A stretch of DNA of 64,000 nt from an uncultured Clostridia bacterium (GTDB taxonomy: Bacteria > Bacillota > Clostridia > Oscillospirales > Acutalibacteraceae): NCBI GenBank assembly GCA_937884975.1, contig CAKZZS010000073.1:77853-141852 (forward strand), in the 5' to 3' direction. Each line of letters begins with the position of its first letter. Within the stretch, counting starts at the first letter, position 1. The translations under genes and the position numbers were made by a program. Shown one piece after another: positions 27,673 through 35,538 of this stretch. The notes beneath the pieces were generated by a model. It was given only the letters and a program-made list of their open reading frames with translations. It searched no databases and was not told the DNA's origin.

Positions 27673-29061
27673 TTATCCGTATACGCATTTTTCACACGGA
27701 GTCATACCGCTTTTTACAGCGTCAGACAAATGAGTGCTCAAAACATTTCCGCTTGTGCAGTTTTTATCATAATGATACTTTTTTCCGTACCTTGTGATAT
27801 AAACCGTTCTTGAAGAGGTTTTATCAAGCTTAATCCAACGCCCGTTGGAGTCAAAGTAATACGTTTTACCGTTAATTACCTGTTTACCCGTAACCGATAC
27901 GCCGTAAGCGTTAAGAAAATAATACTTGTTATTAAACTTCACCCAACCCTTACGCATTACTCCGTTATCGGCAAAACAGAACTTATACGTTTTACCCTTA
28001 CTGTTGGTAATTTTCTGCCAACCGGTACGCATAATCCCGTTATCACCGAAATAAAAACGATAGGTATTGCCTTTGGAATTTGTAATGTCCTTCCAGCCTG
28101 TGCGCATAACGCCGTTCGAGCCGAAATAAAACCTGTAGGTCTTGCCTTTTGAGTTTGTAATATCTTTCCAGCCCGTGCGCATAATTCCGTTGTCGCCGAA
28201 ATAATAGCGATAGGTATTACCCTTACTGTTAGTGATATTTCGCCAACCGGTGCTCAATACGCCGTATTCATTGAAATAAAACCTTCTTGAATCAATTACC
28301 TTCCAACCCTTTGCAATAGGTCCTTCGTCGGTCAGGTAGTAAATTTTTCCGTCCTTCTTTATCCAGCCGTTTTTCATCTTACCGCCAGTGGTAAAGCAGT
28401 ACCACTGACCGCCGAGTTTCGTCCAGCCCTTTGAGGCTATGCCGAAGCGATTGAAATAGTAACGGTAATCGCCTATCTTCTGCCAGCCAAACTGCATATT
28501 GCCGTTACTGTCAAAATAATAAGTCTGTCCTGCTATATTTTTTAAGCCTGTCGCCTTTACTCCCGGCTGACTTACCAAAAGCTTTTCAATTTTATTTTCA
28601 ACGGCGAAGCTGTGAGCCGCGCTGCCCTTTTCAACCTTCACAACGGGATTAGACTCGGTAAATACATCCGTACCGAATTCCTTTACCGAAGACGGAATTG
28701 TTACTTCAGCAAGATTAGCGCAGCCGAAAAATGCGCAGTTTCCAATGGATTCAACACTGCTCGGAATAGTAACTGTTCTAATATTCTCAAGCTTACAAAA
28801 AGCATATTCACCTATGCTTACAACCCGATAAGAATCAATTGTTTTCGGAACCGTTACATATTTACTGCTTCCGAGGTACGCCGCATCGGTAAACATACAG
28901 GCGCAAATTGAAACCGTTTCTTCATCGAGCTTCTCACAGTACCAATTTCCGTCACTGCTTAAATAAATATTATGTTCGTATGCGAACGCTCCCTCTAAGG
29001 AATAAGACAAACAGGTTAAGACAATACATAAAACCGCAAGAGCCGAAACAACCCTTTTCAA
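27673..29061 (-). CDS. secreted protein with BspA-like leucine-rich repeats and cell-wall-binding repeats
   Basis: The start is taken as TTG 29061, behind AGGTGGGGG, giving a clean signal peptide. Then come two BspA-type leucine-rich repeats (YAFCKLENIRTVTIPSSVES, CAFFGCANLAEVTIPSSV), about ten aromatic/Gly wall-binding repeats of the WKDITNSKGNTYRYYFG type, and a C-terminal KYHYDKNC...HLSDAVKSGMTPCEKC module that resembles small Cys-rich surface modules. The repeats probably bind peptidoglycan or teichoic-acid sugars. It follows the next gene with an 18-base gap, so both form one operon. Confidence 0.8.
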   Translation of the reverse strand: MKRVVSALAVLCIVLTCLSYSLEGAFAYEHNIYLSSDGNWYCEKLDEETVSICACMFTDAAYLGSSKYVTVPKTIDSYRVVSIGEYAFCKLENIRTVTIPSSVESIGNCAFFGCANLAEVTIPSSVKEFGTDVFTESNPVVKVEKGSAAHSFAVENKIEKLLVSQPGVKATGLKNIAGQTYYFDSNGNMQFGWQKIGDYRYYFNRFGIASKGWTKLGGQWYCFTTGGKMKNGWIKKDGKIYYLTDEGPIAKGWKVIDSRRFYFNEYGVLSTGWRNITNSKGNTYRYYFGDNGIMRTGWKDITNSKGKTYRFYFGSNGVMRTGWKDITNSKGNTYRFYFGDNGIMRTGWQKITNSKGKTYKFCFADNGVMRKGWVKFNNKYYFLNAYGVSVTGKQVINGKTYYFDSNGRWIKLDKTSSRTVYITRYGKKYHYDKNCTSGNVLSTHLSDAVKSGMTPCEKCVYG

Positions 29062-29079
29062 ATAACCCCCACCTAACAA

Positions 29080-30663
29080 TTATCCTATTAAATCAATTGC
29101 GCCGTCTGTATAACCTATAGCTTTAAGATATTTTCTTGCAAAAGACCTGTCAACAATTACCTTTCCGCTGACATTGTGCTTCACGCTCGCCGTGCCGCTG
29201 TCGCCGGGATTTGTAATGCCGAGAATAGCGGAATAATTTGCGTATTCATCGGTTGAGCTTTTACCGGAATTGCCGATAACGATACAGCCTGCAGAGCTTA
29301 TCTGTTCATCGGCTGTTTTTGCAACAAAGTCTCTGTTGCGCCTGTGAATATTTATTGAGCTGCTCGTAGAGCTGTAATAATCGGTCTGATTACGGTGTCT
29401 TACAACCTTTGCGCCGTTTACGTTAAGTCCTGCACACTGGGTCGTTGCGCTTGAATGATAGGTTGTGGTGAAATTATATATTCCGGATTTCAGAGTAGGC
29501 ATCGGGTCGCCGTAGTTTCTTGACGGGTCAAACGGACAGTCGGGAATTGTTGAACAGTTGATATTAAGATAAATAATCTTTCTGTTTCTGACAAGCACTC
29601 CGAGCGCGCATTTTCTTAAGGAAACATCATCCGTTCTGCCTGCGCCCTCCATAAGGAACAGAAGCGTTCCGTCCTTTGACGAAGAGGAAAGCTTATTGGA
29701 ATACCTTGTGTTAATCTTGAGAAGCGCAAGATACTGTCTTGAATCCTTTTCAATAGAGTATTCGCTTTGAGCTTGGCTTATCTGCTTTCTTGAGAAAACC
29801 TCGTCTGCAGTAATCCAGCTGCAGTAGAAAACGCCGTTATCATAGAAATAATAGGTTTTGCCGTTAGCTTCAACAAAGCCTGTACGCATAGCGCCGTTGT
29901 CGCCGAAATAATATCTGTAGGTATTGCCCTTGGAATTTGTAATATCCTTCCAACCTGTTCTCATTGCGCCGTTATCGCCGAAAAAGTACCTGTAGGTGTT
30001 ACCCTTTGAGTTGGTAATATTTTTCCAGTTGGTATACATTATGCCGTTGGACGGATTAAAGTAATATCTGTGTTTAACACCCTTGCTGTTTTCTATCCAT
30101 TGCCAGCCTGTGCGCATAGCGCCGTTTTCACCGAAATAAAACCTGTAGGTATTACCCTTGGAATTTGTAATATTCCTCCAGCTTGTCCTCATAGCGCCGT
30201 TGTCGCCGAAATAATATCTGTAGGTATTGCCCTTGGAATTTGTAATGTCCTTCCAATTTGTATACATAACGCCGTTAGACGCGAAATAGTACCTGTAAGG
30301 CGTCCCCTTACTGTTTTTTATCCATCTCCAGCCGACACACATAACGCAGTTTTCATCAAAATAGTAGCGATACGAGGTGCCCTTGCTGTTTTTAATCCAT
30401 TTCCAGCCCTTTACAGCGTAGCCGTCGGAATCAAGGTAGTATCTTTTGCCGTCAAGCGTCAGCCATCCGGATTTTGTTTTGCCGTTTTTGTCGTAATAAC
30501 GAAGTTTTTCTCCCTCTTTTACAAGTCCGTTTGAAGAAAGCTCGCTTTGCTGAACCTTAACGGTTTTATCCGCGTCTCCGTCAGCTAAAACAACAATGCC
30601 CGACACCAGTATCACCGCAAAAATAAGCAGTGAAACTGATATCAGGCAAACAATCCTTTTCAT
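29080..30663 (-). CDS. secreted wall-binding-repeat protein with a C-terminal HxxN/SxGC domain
   Basis: A 527-residue exported protein. Residues 1-29 are a signal or anchor; about ten wall-binding repeats of 20-25 residues (WLTLDGKRYYLDSDGYA, RTGWKDITNSKGNTYRYYFG) fill residues 45-275. The last 230 residues form another domain with a SSINIHRRNRDF segment and a SSAGCIVIG segment; a His followed later by S-x-GC recalls L,D-transpeptidase and related wall enzymes, but the match is loose. Near-identical repeats are shared with the next gene, which suggests repeat exchange. Confidence 0.7.
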   Translation of the reverse strand: MKRIVCLISVSLLIFAVILVSGIVVLADGDADKTVKVQQSELSSNGLVKEGEKLRYYDKNGKTKSGWLTLDGKRYYLDSDGYAVKGWKWIKNSKGTSYRYYFDENCVMCVGWRWIKNSKGTPYRYYFASNGVMYTNWKDITNSKGNTYRYYFGDNGAMRTSWRNITNSKGNTYRFYFGENGAMRTGWQWIENSKGVKHRYYFNPSNGIMYTNWKNITNSKGNTYRYFFGDNGAMRTGWKDITNSKGNTYRYYFGDNGAMRTGFVEANGKTYYFYDNGVFYCSWITADEVFSRKQISQAQSEYSIEKDSRQYLALLKINTRYSNKLSSSSKDGTLLFLMEGAGRTDDVSLRKCALGVLVRNRKIIYLNINCSTIPDCPFDPSRNYGDPMPTLKSGIYNFTTTYHSSATTQCAGLNVNGAKVVRHRNQTDYYSSTSSSINIHRRNRDFVAKTADEQISSAGCIVIGNSGKSSTDEYANYSAILGITNPGDSGTASVKHNVSGKVIVDRSFARKYLKAIGYTDGAIDLIG

Positions 30664-30790
30664 TACGATTCCTCCAAAGCTATAATAAAAAGATTATAAA
30701 TCTATTTACAATAACATTCAAGAGGAAAATTGAAAAAAGTTCAGATTAAAACATGAAAACTAATTAAATTGTCTATTTCTTGAAATTAGT

Positions 30791-31399
30791 TTATCCGTTA
30801 CGTCTTGATGTTGTTACGGATTGAGTTTTTGACTGGGTTGTAGTTTGATTTGTTGTTTGAGTCGTGGTTTGAGTTGTCGTTTGGGCTTCGGTTGTCTGCT
30901 TATTATTCGCAAGCTTTTTACCGATAATAAAGCCGACAAGGAACATTGCAGCAAAAAGAACCACAGCAATAATCGCAAAAACAATTGTTTTATTACCGTT
31001 CTTTTTCGGCTCGGTTTTTTCTTTTTTATCCGAAAAAGGGACAGTAACAGGTTCACTAACGGATTTTTCCGAAACAGTCGCGTTCACGGCTTTTGTTTCA
31101 CCCGTAATAATTTCACATAAAGCGATAGTTACGTTGTCTTTTCCGCCGTTTTCAAGAGCGCGTGAAATCAATTCATCTACAGTATCCTTCAAGGACATCT
31201 TTTTAGAGAGCGTTTCACCGATTTCCGCCGATGTAAGCATATCGGTAAGTCCGTCACTGCAAAGCAGGTATCTGTCACCGTGTTTTGCTTCTTCCCTGAC
31301 AGTATAGGGTTCTATTACTATTACTATTACTATTACTATTACTATTACTATTACTATTACTATTACTATTTCTATTTCTCTAAAAATAACAATACTCAA
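30791..31399 (-). pseudogene. PP2C-type Ser/Thr phosphatase, 5' half lost at a microsatellite
   Basis: The readable part starts with alternating Val-Ile residues coded by a hexanucleotide repeat and continues directly into EPYTVREEAKHGDRYLLCSDGLTDML, the late PP2C motifs, then GGKDNVTIAL. The first ~160 residues of the family, including the first metal-binding Asp motifs, are absent. After the phosphatase part come a Lys-rich linker, one membrane helix (about residues 140-160) and a Thr/Gln-rich tail. Membrane-anchored PP2C proteins usually oppose PASTA-type kinases. Either a deletion or an assembly collapse at the repeat explains the loss. Confidence 0.75.
31312..31371. repeat. hexanucleotide microsatellite (TATTAC)n
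   Basis: Ten nearly perfect copies of a 6-base unit (ATTACT in plus orientation), degenerating to TCTATT at the right edge. In the minus-strand frame it encodes alternating Ile-Val. It sits exactly where the conserved PP2C sequence stops. Confidence 0.95.
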
Positions 31400-31426
31400 A
31401 CAATACTTTTTACGGAATTACTCATC

Positions 31427-31478
31427 AAAAAAGAAGCTCCCGAGGGAGGCACTTCATAAAGAAGGTTGCCTCCCTTGG
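31427..31478 (-). repeat. left terminal inverted repeat of the element
   Basis: Outer box AAAAAAGAAGCTC (31427-31439), 14 variable bases, inner box TCATAAAGAAGGT (31454-31466). GGGAGGCA (31444-31451) pairs with TGCCTCCC (31467-31474) around the inner box. The right end at 47834-47880 has both boxes in inverted orientation with identical spacing. Confidence 0.65.
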
Positions 31479-31548
31479 TCTTTATAATCAGCCGATGTTT
31501 GATTGTAGGAATAGAAAACATAATCAATTAAGCATACGGAGGATTATT

Positions 31549-31926
31549 ATGAAGAAACATATTACTGATGAGAAGAACGGACTTGACTATACGCTTGTAA
31601 ACGGCGTGTATCTGCCTAACCTTATATCAACCGAAACGAATTATGAAATTGGTCATTGGGGAGAAAGACACCTTGACTACATAATGAAGTATCATAAGGT
31701 GTTCTATACCTCCCTCAAAACAAGTTGTAATTTGAACTCATATTTACATGAGGTGGATATTCGTGCAACTGAGATGTATGACCGTCTTGTTATGCAACTT
31801 AAAGAGCAACAAGGTATTACTGAAAAACTCAAAGCCGATGATATGAAGGTTTGGGTGCAGGCAATGAACAATATTACCAATCAAGCACGAGAGATTGTCT
31901 ATAACGAAGTAATTTATGCGAGGTAA
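31549..31926 (+). CDS. tnpV: transposon-encoded protein TnpV
   Basis: A 125-residue protein with the TnpV pattern: DYTLVNGVYLPNL, a GHWGERHLDYI segment, then YFTSLKTS-like FYTSLKTSCNL and a late helical part. TnpV is a small protein of unknown role found in Tn4451/Tn4453-type elements and many clostridial mobile elements. The start at ATG 31549 has GGAGG 6 bases upstream. It lies 70 bases inside the left inverted repeat, which supports the element boundary. Confidence 0.8.
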   Translation: MKKHITDEKNGLDYTLVNGVYLPNLISTETNYEIGHWGERHLDYIMKYHKVFYTSLKTSCNLNSYLHEVDIRATEMYDRLVMQLKEQQGITEKLKADDMKVWVQAMNNITNQAREIVYNEVIYAR

Positions 31927-31930
31927 GGTT

Positions 31931-32194
31931 ATGGATATTCTTGAAGAGCTTTGGTACGGAAATATTACACCAACAGAATACAGTCGCATTGAAAACAATG
32001 CAAATTACAAGGAAGCACTTAGGTTAGTCAATCAAAATCAGGAACGCTTGAAAGCAACCTTGACTGATGAGCAAATTGAGTTGTTAGAAAAGTTACTTAC
32101 AGCAAAAGAAGAATTTGCAAACCTTATTGAACTTGACTGTTTTAAGGTTGGATTTAAACTTGGTGCAAGATTCACAACAGAAGCATATACATAA
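31931..32194 (+). CDS. DUF6809-like small protein
   Basis: An 87-residue helical protein beginning MDILEELWYGNITPTE and ending in FKVGFKLGARFTTEAY. This pattern (ILEELWxGNI..., then GFxLGAR) is that of DUF6809, small proteins very common on clostridial mobile elements, of unknown function. It starts 4 bases after tnpV and ends in a terminator. Confidence 0.7.
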   Translation: MDILEELWYGNITPTEYSRIENNANYKEALRLVNQNQERLKATLTDEQIELLEKLLTAKEEFANLIELDCFKVGFKLGARFTTEAYT

Positions 32195-32200
32195 AAGCGA

Positions 32201-32232
32201 GGCGGAGATGAAAATCTCCGCCTTTGCTCTTT
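32201..32232 (+). terminator. terminator after the DUF6809-like gene
   Basis: Perfect GGCGGAGA/TCTCCGCC stem with a 6-base loop, followed by TTTGCTCTTT. Between it and 32391 no gene or clear signal is seen. Confidence 0.8.
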
Positions 32233-32391
32233 ACCGTCTTGACCAGTAAAAAAATGAATTTTAGCAAATAATAACACTTAAAATGATGAAGGATATGCAA
32301 ACAGTAATCTGTCAAAATGTTTTGCGTTTTTCTCTGTTCTTGAGTAGTAGAAAATCAACAATAAACGGCACTAAATTTTTTAAAAACAATT

Positions 32392-32532
32392 ATGTATCAA
32401 TTTTCGCAAGCCATGCCGCAGATTATGGCGCTTTATGATAAGAACGGTTGGGAGATGGGACTGTTCTATCTTGAAAACGGACACGCCGAAATCCGAGGAA
32501 TGCTTGATTTAAAAGAAGAATTTGATGTATAA
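32392..32532 (+). CDS. 46-residue reading frame, possible remnant of an element gene
   Basis: The frame MYQFSQAMPQIMALYDKNGWE... ends in EIRGMLDLKEEFDV and has the composition of a real protein (no low complexity). It has no convincing ribosome site and looks like the C-terminal end of a longer protein whose 5' part is lost. A strong terminator follows it, which also fits the end of a former gene. I do not recognise the family. Confidence 0.4.
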   Translation: MYQFSQAMPQIMALYDKNGWEMGLFYLENGHAEIRGMLDLKEEFDV

Positions 32533-32540
32533 AGAAATGC

Positions 32541-32572
32541 AGCCGCAGAGTTTCTCTGCGGCTGTACTTTTT
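32541..32572 (+). terminator. terminator after the 46-residue frame
   Basis: Perfect 10-bp stem AGCCGCAGAG/CTCTGCGGCT with a 3-base loop, followed by GTACTTTTTGC. Confidence 0.85.
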
Positions 32573-32630
32573 GCTTTCGGTATGATATAATAAACTAACT
32601 AAATTCCAGTTTATGAGTGTGTGATTTGCA

Positions 32631-33077
32631 ATGAATATATTTGAAATAACCAACAATAAAAAAGAATTTCTTGACTTGCTGTTATTAGCAGATGAGCAGG
32701 AAGATATGGTTGACCGTTACCTTGAAAAAGGTAAAATGTTTGTCCTTGAAGATGACGGCGTCATAATAGGCGAATGTGTTATTACTGATGAAGGAAACGG
32801 AATTTTCGAAATAAAAAACCTTGCAACACAGCCAGCATATCGCAGAAAAGGATATGGAAAAGCACTGATAGAATATGTTGTTAATAAATTTAAAAGTCAG
32901 TACTCTGTATTACAGGTTGGAACTGGCGACAGTCCACTGACAATACCGTTTTATGAAAAATGCGGTTTTGTCCGCTCGCATACCATACCAAATTTCTTTA
33001 CAGATAATTATGACCATCCAATATATGAATGCGGCATTCAGTTGGTGGATATGGTTTATTTACGAAGATTATTTTAA
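32631..33077 (+). CDS. GNAT family N-acetyltransferase
   Basis: A 148-residue acetyltransferase of the GNAT fold. The acetyl-CoA loop RRKGYGKALI lies at 71-80, preceded by the beta-strand IKNLATQPAY; the C-terminal part has VGTGDSPLTIPFYEKCGF, usual for YjaB/YitI-type enzymes of unknown substrate. It lies alone on the plus strand and is followed by a repeat-type terminator. Cargo of the mobile element. Confidence 0.85.
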   Translation: MNIFEITNNKKEFLDLLLLADEQEDMVDRYLEKGKMFVLEDDGVIIGECVITDEGNGIFEIKNLATQPAYRRKGYGKALIEYVVNKFKSQYSVLQVGTGDSPLTIPFYEKCGFVRSHTIPNFFTDNYDHPIYECGIQLVDMVYLRRLF

Positions 33078-33106
33078 ATCACGATTTATAGAGATGACAT
33101 AACAAA

Positions 33107-33132
33107 GGCAAGGAATGAAATCATTCCTTGCC
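33107..33132. terminator. bidirectional terminator, first of three related copies
   Basis: Stem GGCAAGGAATGA/TCATTCCTTGCC with a 2-base loop between the convergent GNAT and EamA genes. Close relatives occur at 35514-35538 and 42805-42830, all within the element. Confidence 0.8.
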
Positions 33133-33138
33133 ATTTTG

Positions 33139-34014
33139 TTATTTCTCACTCTGTCTTTCAAGAATAAAGCCGCACACGATAATCATAACAGAACCAATGC
33201 ATTGTATCAAAGTCATATGTTCATGAAGGAATAAAACTCCCGCAAGCGCAGTAAATACAGGTAAGAGATTTAAGTAAACACCGTAAACACCTGAAATTGT
33301 TGTTCCTAAGTCAACAAGTCCTTTGACTTCAATCAAGCAGCCAAAGCCACCGGACAGAATACCCATTAGCACAATGCTTATCCAAAAATCACGACCTGAT
33401 AATGATGTCGGAATATGGGAAATTGCAATCGGCAGCATAATAACAAACGCCGTCGCCATTTGAAAAAGTGTGATAGTGTGGCTACTGTAAGTTTTATCTA
33501 AATTTCTGATTAAGTACCCGTATATTATCCATATAATAATGCATATAGCACAACAGGCATAACCAATCCATTTGTGGCTATTGTTACTTTCACCGTTGAT
33601 TACAACAAGAATCAGACCGGCAATAGAAATACAAATCACGAGAAATGTCTTCCAATTAGGTTTCTTTTTTTCAACCGCACAATCTGTTAAATATGATACC
33701 GCAGGGAGAAAACCGAGCAGTATAGTAACTGTGCTGACAGAAAGGTATTTTAATGCGGTGTACTCAAAGAAGAAATAAAGAACATCTCCTAACAATGCAG
33801 AAATAATCAGTAATAAAAAATCTTTTCTTTTAGGAATAGTAAGACCGTGTTTTAACGCCACTACTATAAAAACTATCGGTAATGCAAATGCGTATTTTGC
33901 ACACAATAGAAAAATCTGATTTACCGAATCCAAAGCAACAGAAACGGTAACCGAGTCCATAGCCCAGATTGCGATAAGTAAAACCATTAATAAATGTGCA
34001 TGCTTTTTTGACAT
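33139..34014 (-). CDS. EamA/DMT-family permease
   Basis: A 291-residue protein with ten predicted membrane helices in two five-helix EamA repeats; the second repeat ends in GVYLNLLPVFTALAGVLFLHEHMT, the most typical segment of the family. Such proteins export amino acids, nucleobases or sugar-like metabolites; the substrate here cannot be told. It ends next to the MerR gene and is transcribed with it (19-base gap), so it may be the resistance or export part of that regulon. Confidence 0.88.
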   Translation of the reverse strand: MSKKHAHLLMVLLIAIWAMDSVTVSVALDSVNQIFLLCAKYAFALPIVFIVVALKHGLTIPKRKDFLLLIISALLGDVLYFFFEYTALKYLSVSTVTILLGFLPAVSYLTDCAVEKKKPNWKTFLVICISIAGLILVVINGESNNSHKWIGYACCAICIIIWIIYGYLIRNLDKTYSSHTITLFQMATAFVIMLPIAISHIPTSLSGRDFWISIVLMGILSGGFGCLIEVKGLVDLGTTISGVYGVYLNLLPVFTALAGVLFLHEHMTLIQCIGSVMIIVCGFILERQSEK

Positions 34015-34033
34015 TATTTCTTTCTCCGCCGAA

Positions 34034-34429
34034 TTAGTCAGCTTTAATCAAATTGCTTTGGTATTTTATGCTTCCGTCTAATACGCCGTTGTAGAAAGTT
34101 TCTTTCCATTCAATGTAATCAATAGAGGCGCTGAGTTCCTCTATTGATTTTTTTAGTTGCGCTTTCTTTTCAGCAAGCATTATCTGTCGTTGCGGTATTG
34201 TTCTTTCTCCCTGTAAGCACAAATCAAGATATTCTTTGATTTCCTGAATATTCATACCGCATTTTTTCAAACAGACAAGATCTTTAATCCAATTGATATT
34301 ATGCTCGTCAAACAGTCTGTAATTTGCTTCGCTGCGTTTGATGTTCGGCACAAGACCCTCGTTGCAATAATATTTCAGTGTTTCGTATGTCATTCCTGTC
34401 AGTTCGCAGGCTTGCTTCATTGTGTACAT
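34034..34429 (-). CDS. MerR-family transcriptional regulator
   Basis: A 131-residue regulator. Residues 1-70 are the MerR winged helix (MKQACELTGMTYETLKYYCNEGLVPNIKRSEANYRLF); the rest is the dimer helix (QIMLAEKKAQLKKSIEELSASIDYIEWKETF). No cysteine cluster typical of metal sensors is present, so the signal is likely organic. It is divergent from the dienelactone-hydrolase-like gene, whose promoter has the 19-base spacer that MerR proteins remodel. It is followed by the EamA permease gene. Confidence 0.9.
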   Translation of the reverse strand: MYTMKQACELTGMTYETLKYYCNEGLVPNIKRSEANYRLFDEHNINWIKDLVCLKKCGMNIQEIKEYLDLCLQGERTIPQRQIMLAEKKAQLKKSIEELSASIDYIEWKETFYNGVLDGSIKYQSNLIKAD

Positions 34430-34457
34430 AAATATCCTCCGAAATTTAAAAAAGCTC

Positions 34458-34488
34458 TTGACTCGGTAGTAACTATCGGGTTTATAAT
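34458..34488 (+). promoter_or_regulatory. MerR-type promoter with 19-base spacer
   Basis: TTGACT (34458-34463) and a perfect TATAAT (34483-34488) are 19 bases apart, two more than the optimum. The spacer holds an imperfect dyad GGTAGT-A-ACTATC. Overlong spacing with a centred dyad is the hallmark of promoters activated by MerR-family DNA twisting. It drives the hydrolase at 34525. Confidence 0.75.
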
Positions 34489-34524
34489 ATCATTGAAATA
34501 CAACAGATGTCAAGGAGAAAAGAT

Positions 34525-35502
34525 ATGAATAAGTTTGGATTAGTTTATGACGGTGCGATTGAGGAAAATATTGAAGGGAAGGTCAACATTCATCCCGTTA
34601 CTTACAATGTGAACGGTGTGGAGGTTTCCGCAAATGTATATACCCCTGCCGATTATGACGAGAAGGCTGATAAGAAATATCCCGCCGTAACCGTTGCACA
34701 TCCCAACGGCGGTGTAAAGGAACAGGTATCAGGTCTGTTTGCACAAAAGCTTGCAGAGAACGGATATATTACCATCGCCTGTGATGCGGCATATCAGGGA
34801 GCAAGCGGTGGCGAGCCGAGAAACTTGGATAACCCCGCCAACAGAGTGGAGGATATTCACGCAATGGTGGACTATATTTCCGTCTATCCCGGCGTTGATG
34901 AAAACAGAATCGGTATGCTCGGTATCTGCGGCGGCGGATATACCATTAAGGCTGCACAAACTGAAAAAAGAGCGAAAGCGGTTGCTACGCTCAGTATGTT
35001 CAATACGGGTATTGTTCGTCTTTACGGCTTAGGCAATTCGCAGGCTGATACCATTCAGCAGAGATTACAAGAGGCGGCGGATGCACGCACCGCAGAAGCA
35101 AAAACGGGCGAGGTTGTCTATCCCGCACCAAGAGGTGAGATTACGCAGGAATATATTGACTCGCTTCCCGATGGTTTATACAAAGACGGAATGTATTATT
35201 ACGGCAGAGATTATGCTCACCCGAACAGTGGCGGTCAGGCTCCCGTAAAATGCCTGCTTGACCTTGTGAACTTTGATGCAAGGCAGAATATGGAGTTAAT
35301 AAACGTTCCGCTTCTGATGATGGCAGGCAGCGAGGCAGATACGCTTTATATGACGAAGGACTGCTTCGAACTTGCAACGGGAACAGAAAATAAAGAGTTA
35401 TTCATCATTGAAGGCGCAAGACATATCCCGACCTACTTTGTTCCCGAATATGTAGAACAGGAAACAAACAAGCTGTTAGAATTCTTCGGTAAGTTTTTAT
35501 AA
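34525..35502 (+). CDS. dienelactone-hydrolase-like alpha/beta-hydrolase
   Basis: A 325-residue cytoplasmic hydrolase. The start at ATG 34525 has AAGGAG 7 bases upstream. Oxyanion region VAHPNGG; nucleophile elbow GICGGG (Cys135 rather than Ser, as in dienelactone hydrolases); acid in MAGSEADTLY; catalytic His in EGARHIPTY near the end. Family members act on lactones or ester and xenobiotic substrates. Its promoter is MerR-type and divergent from the regulator, so it probably answers a small organic inducer. Confidence 0.85.
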   Translation: MNKFGLVYDGAIEENIEGKVNIHPVTYNVNGVEVSANVYTPADYDEKADKKYPAVTVAHPNGGVKEQVSGLFAQKLAENGYITIACDAAYQGASGGEPRNLDNPANRVEDIHAMVDYISVYPGVDENRIGMLGICGGGYTIKAAQTEKRAKAVATLSMFNTGIVRLYGLGNSQADTIQQRLQEAADARTAEAKTGEVVYPAPRGEITQEYIDSLPDGLYKDGMYYYGRDYAHPNSGGQAPVKCLLDLVNFDARQNMELINVPLLMMAGSEADTLYMTKDCFELATGTENKELFIIEGARHIPTYFVPEYVEQETNKLLEFFGKFL

Positions 35503-35513
35503 TCAAATCAACA

Positions 35514-35538
35514 GGCAAGGAATGAATCATTCCTTGCC
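35514..35538. terminator. bidirectional terminator, second of three related copies
   Basis: Stem GGCAAGGAATGA/TCATTCCTTGCC with a 1-base loop between the convergent hydrolase and GH39 genes. It overlaps the last codons of GH39. Confidence 0.75.

Noticed and set aside
31312..31371. Val-Ile repeat as a membrane helix of the PP2C protein
   Set aside because: It is a translated microsatellite joined where family sequence stops; not likely a designed domain.
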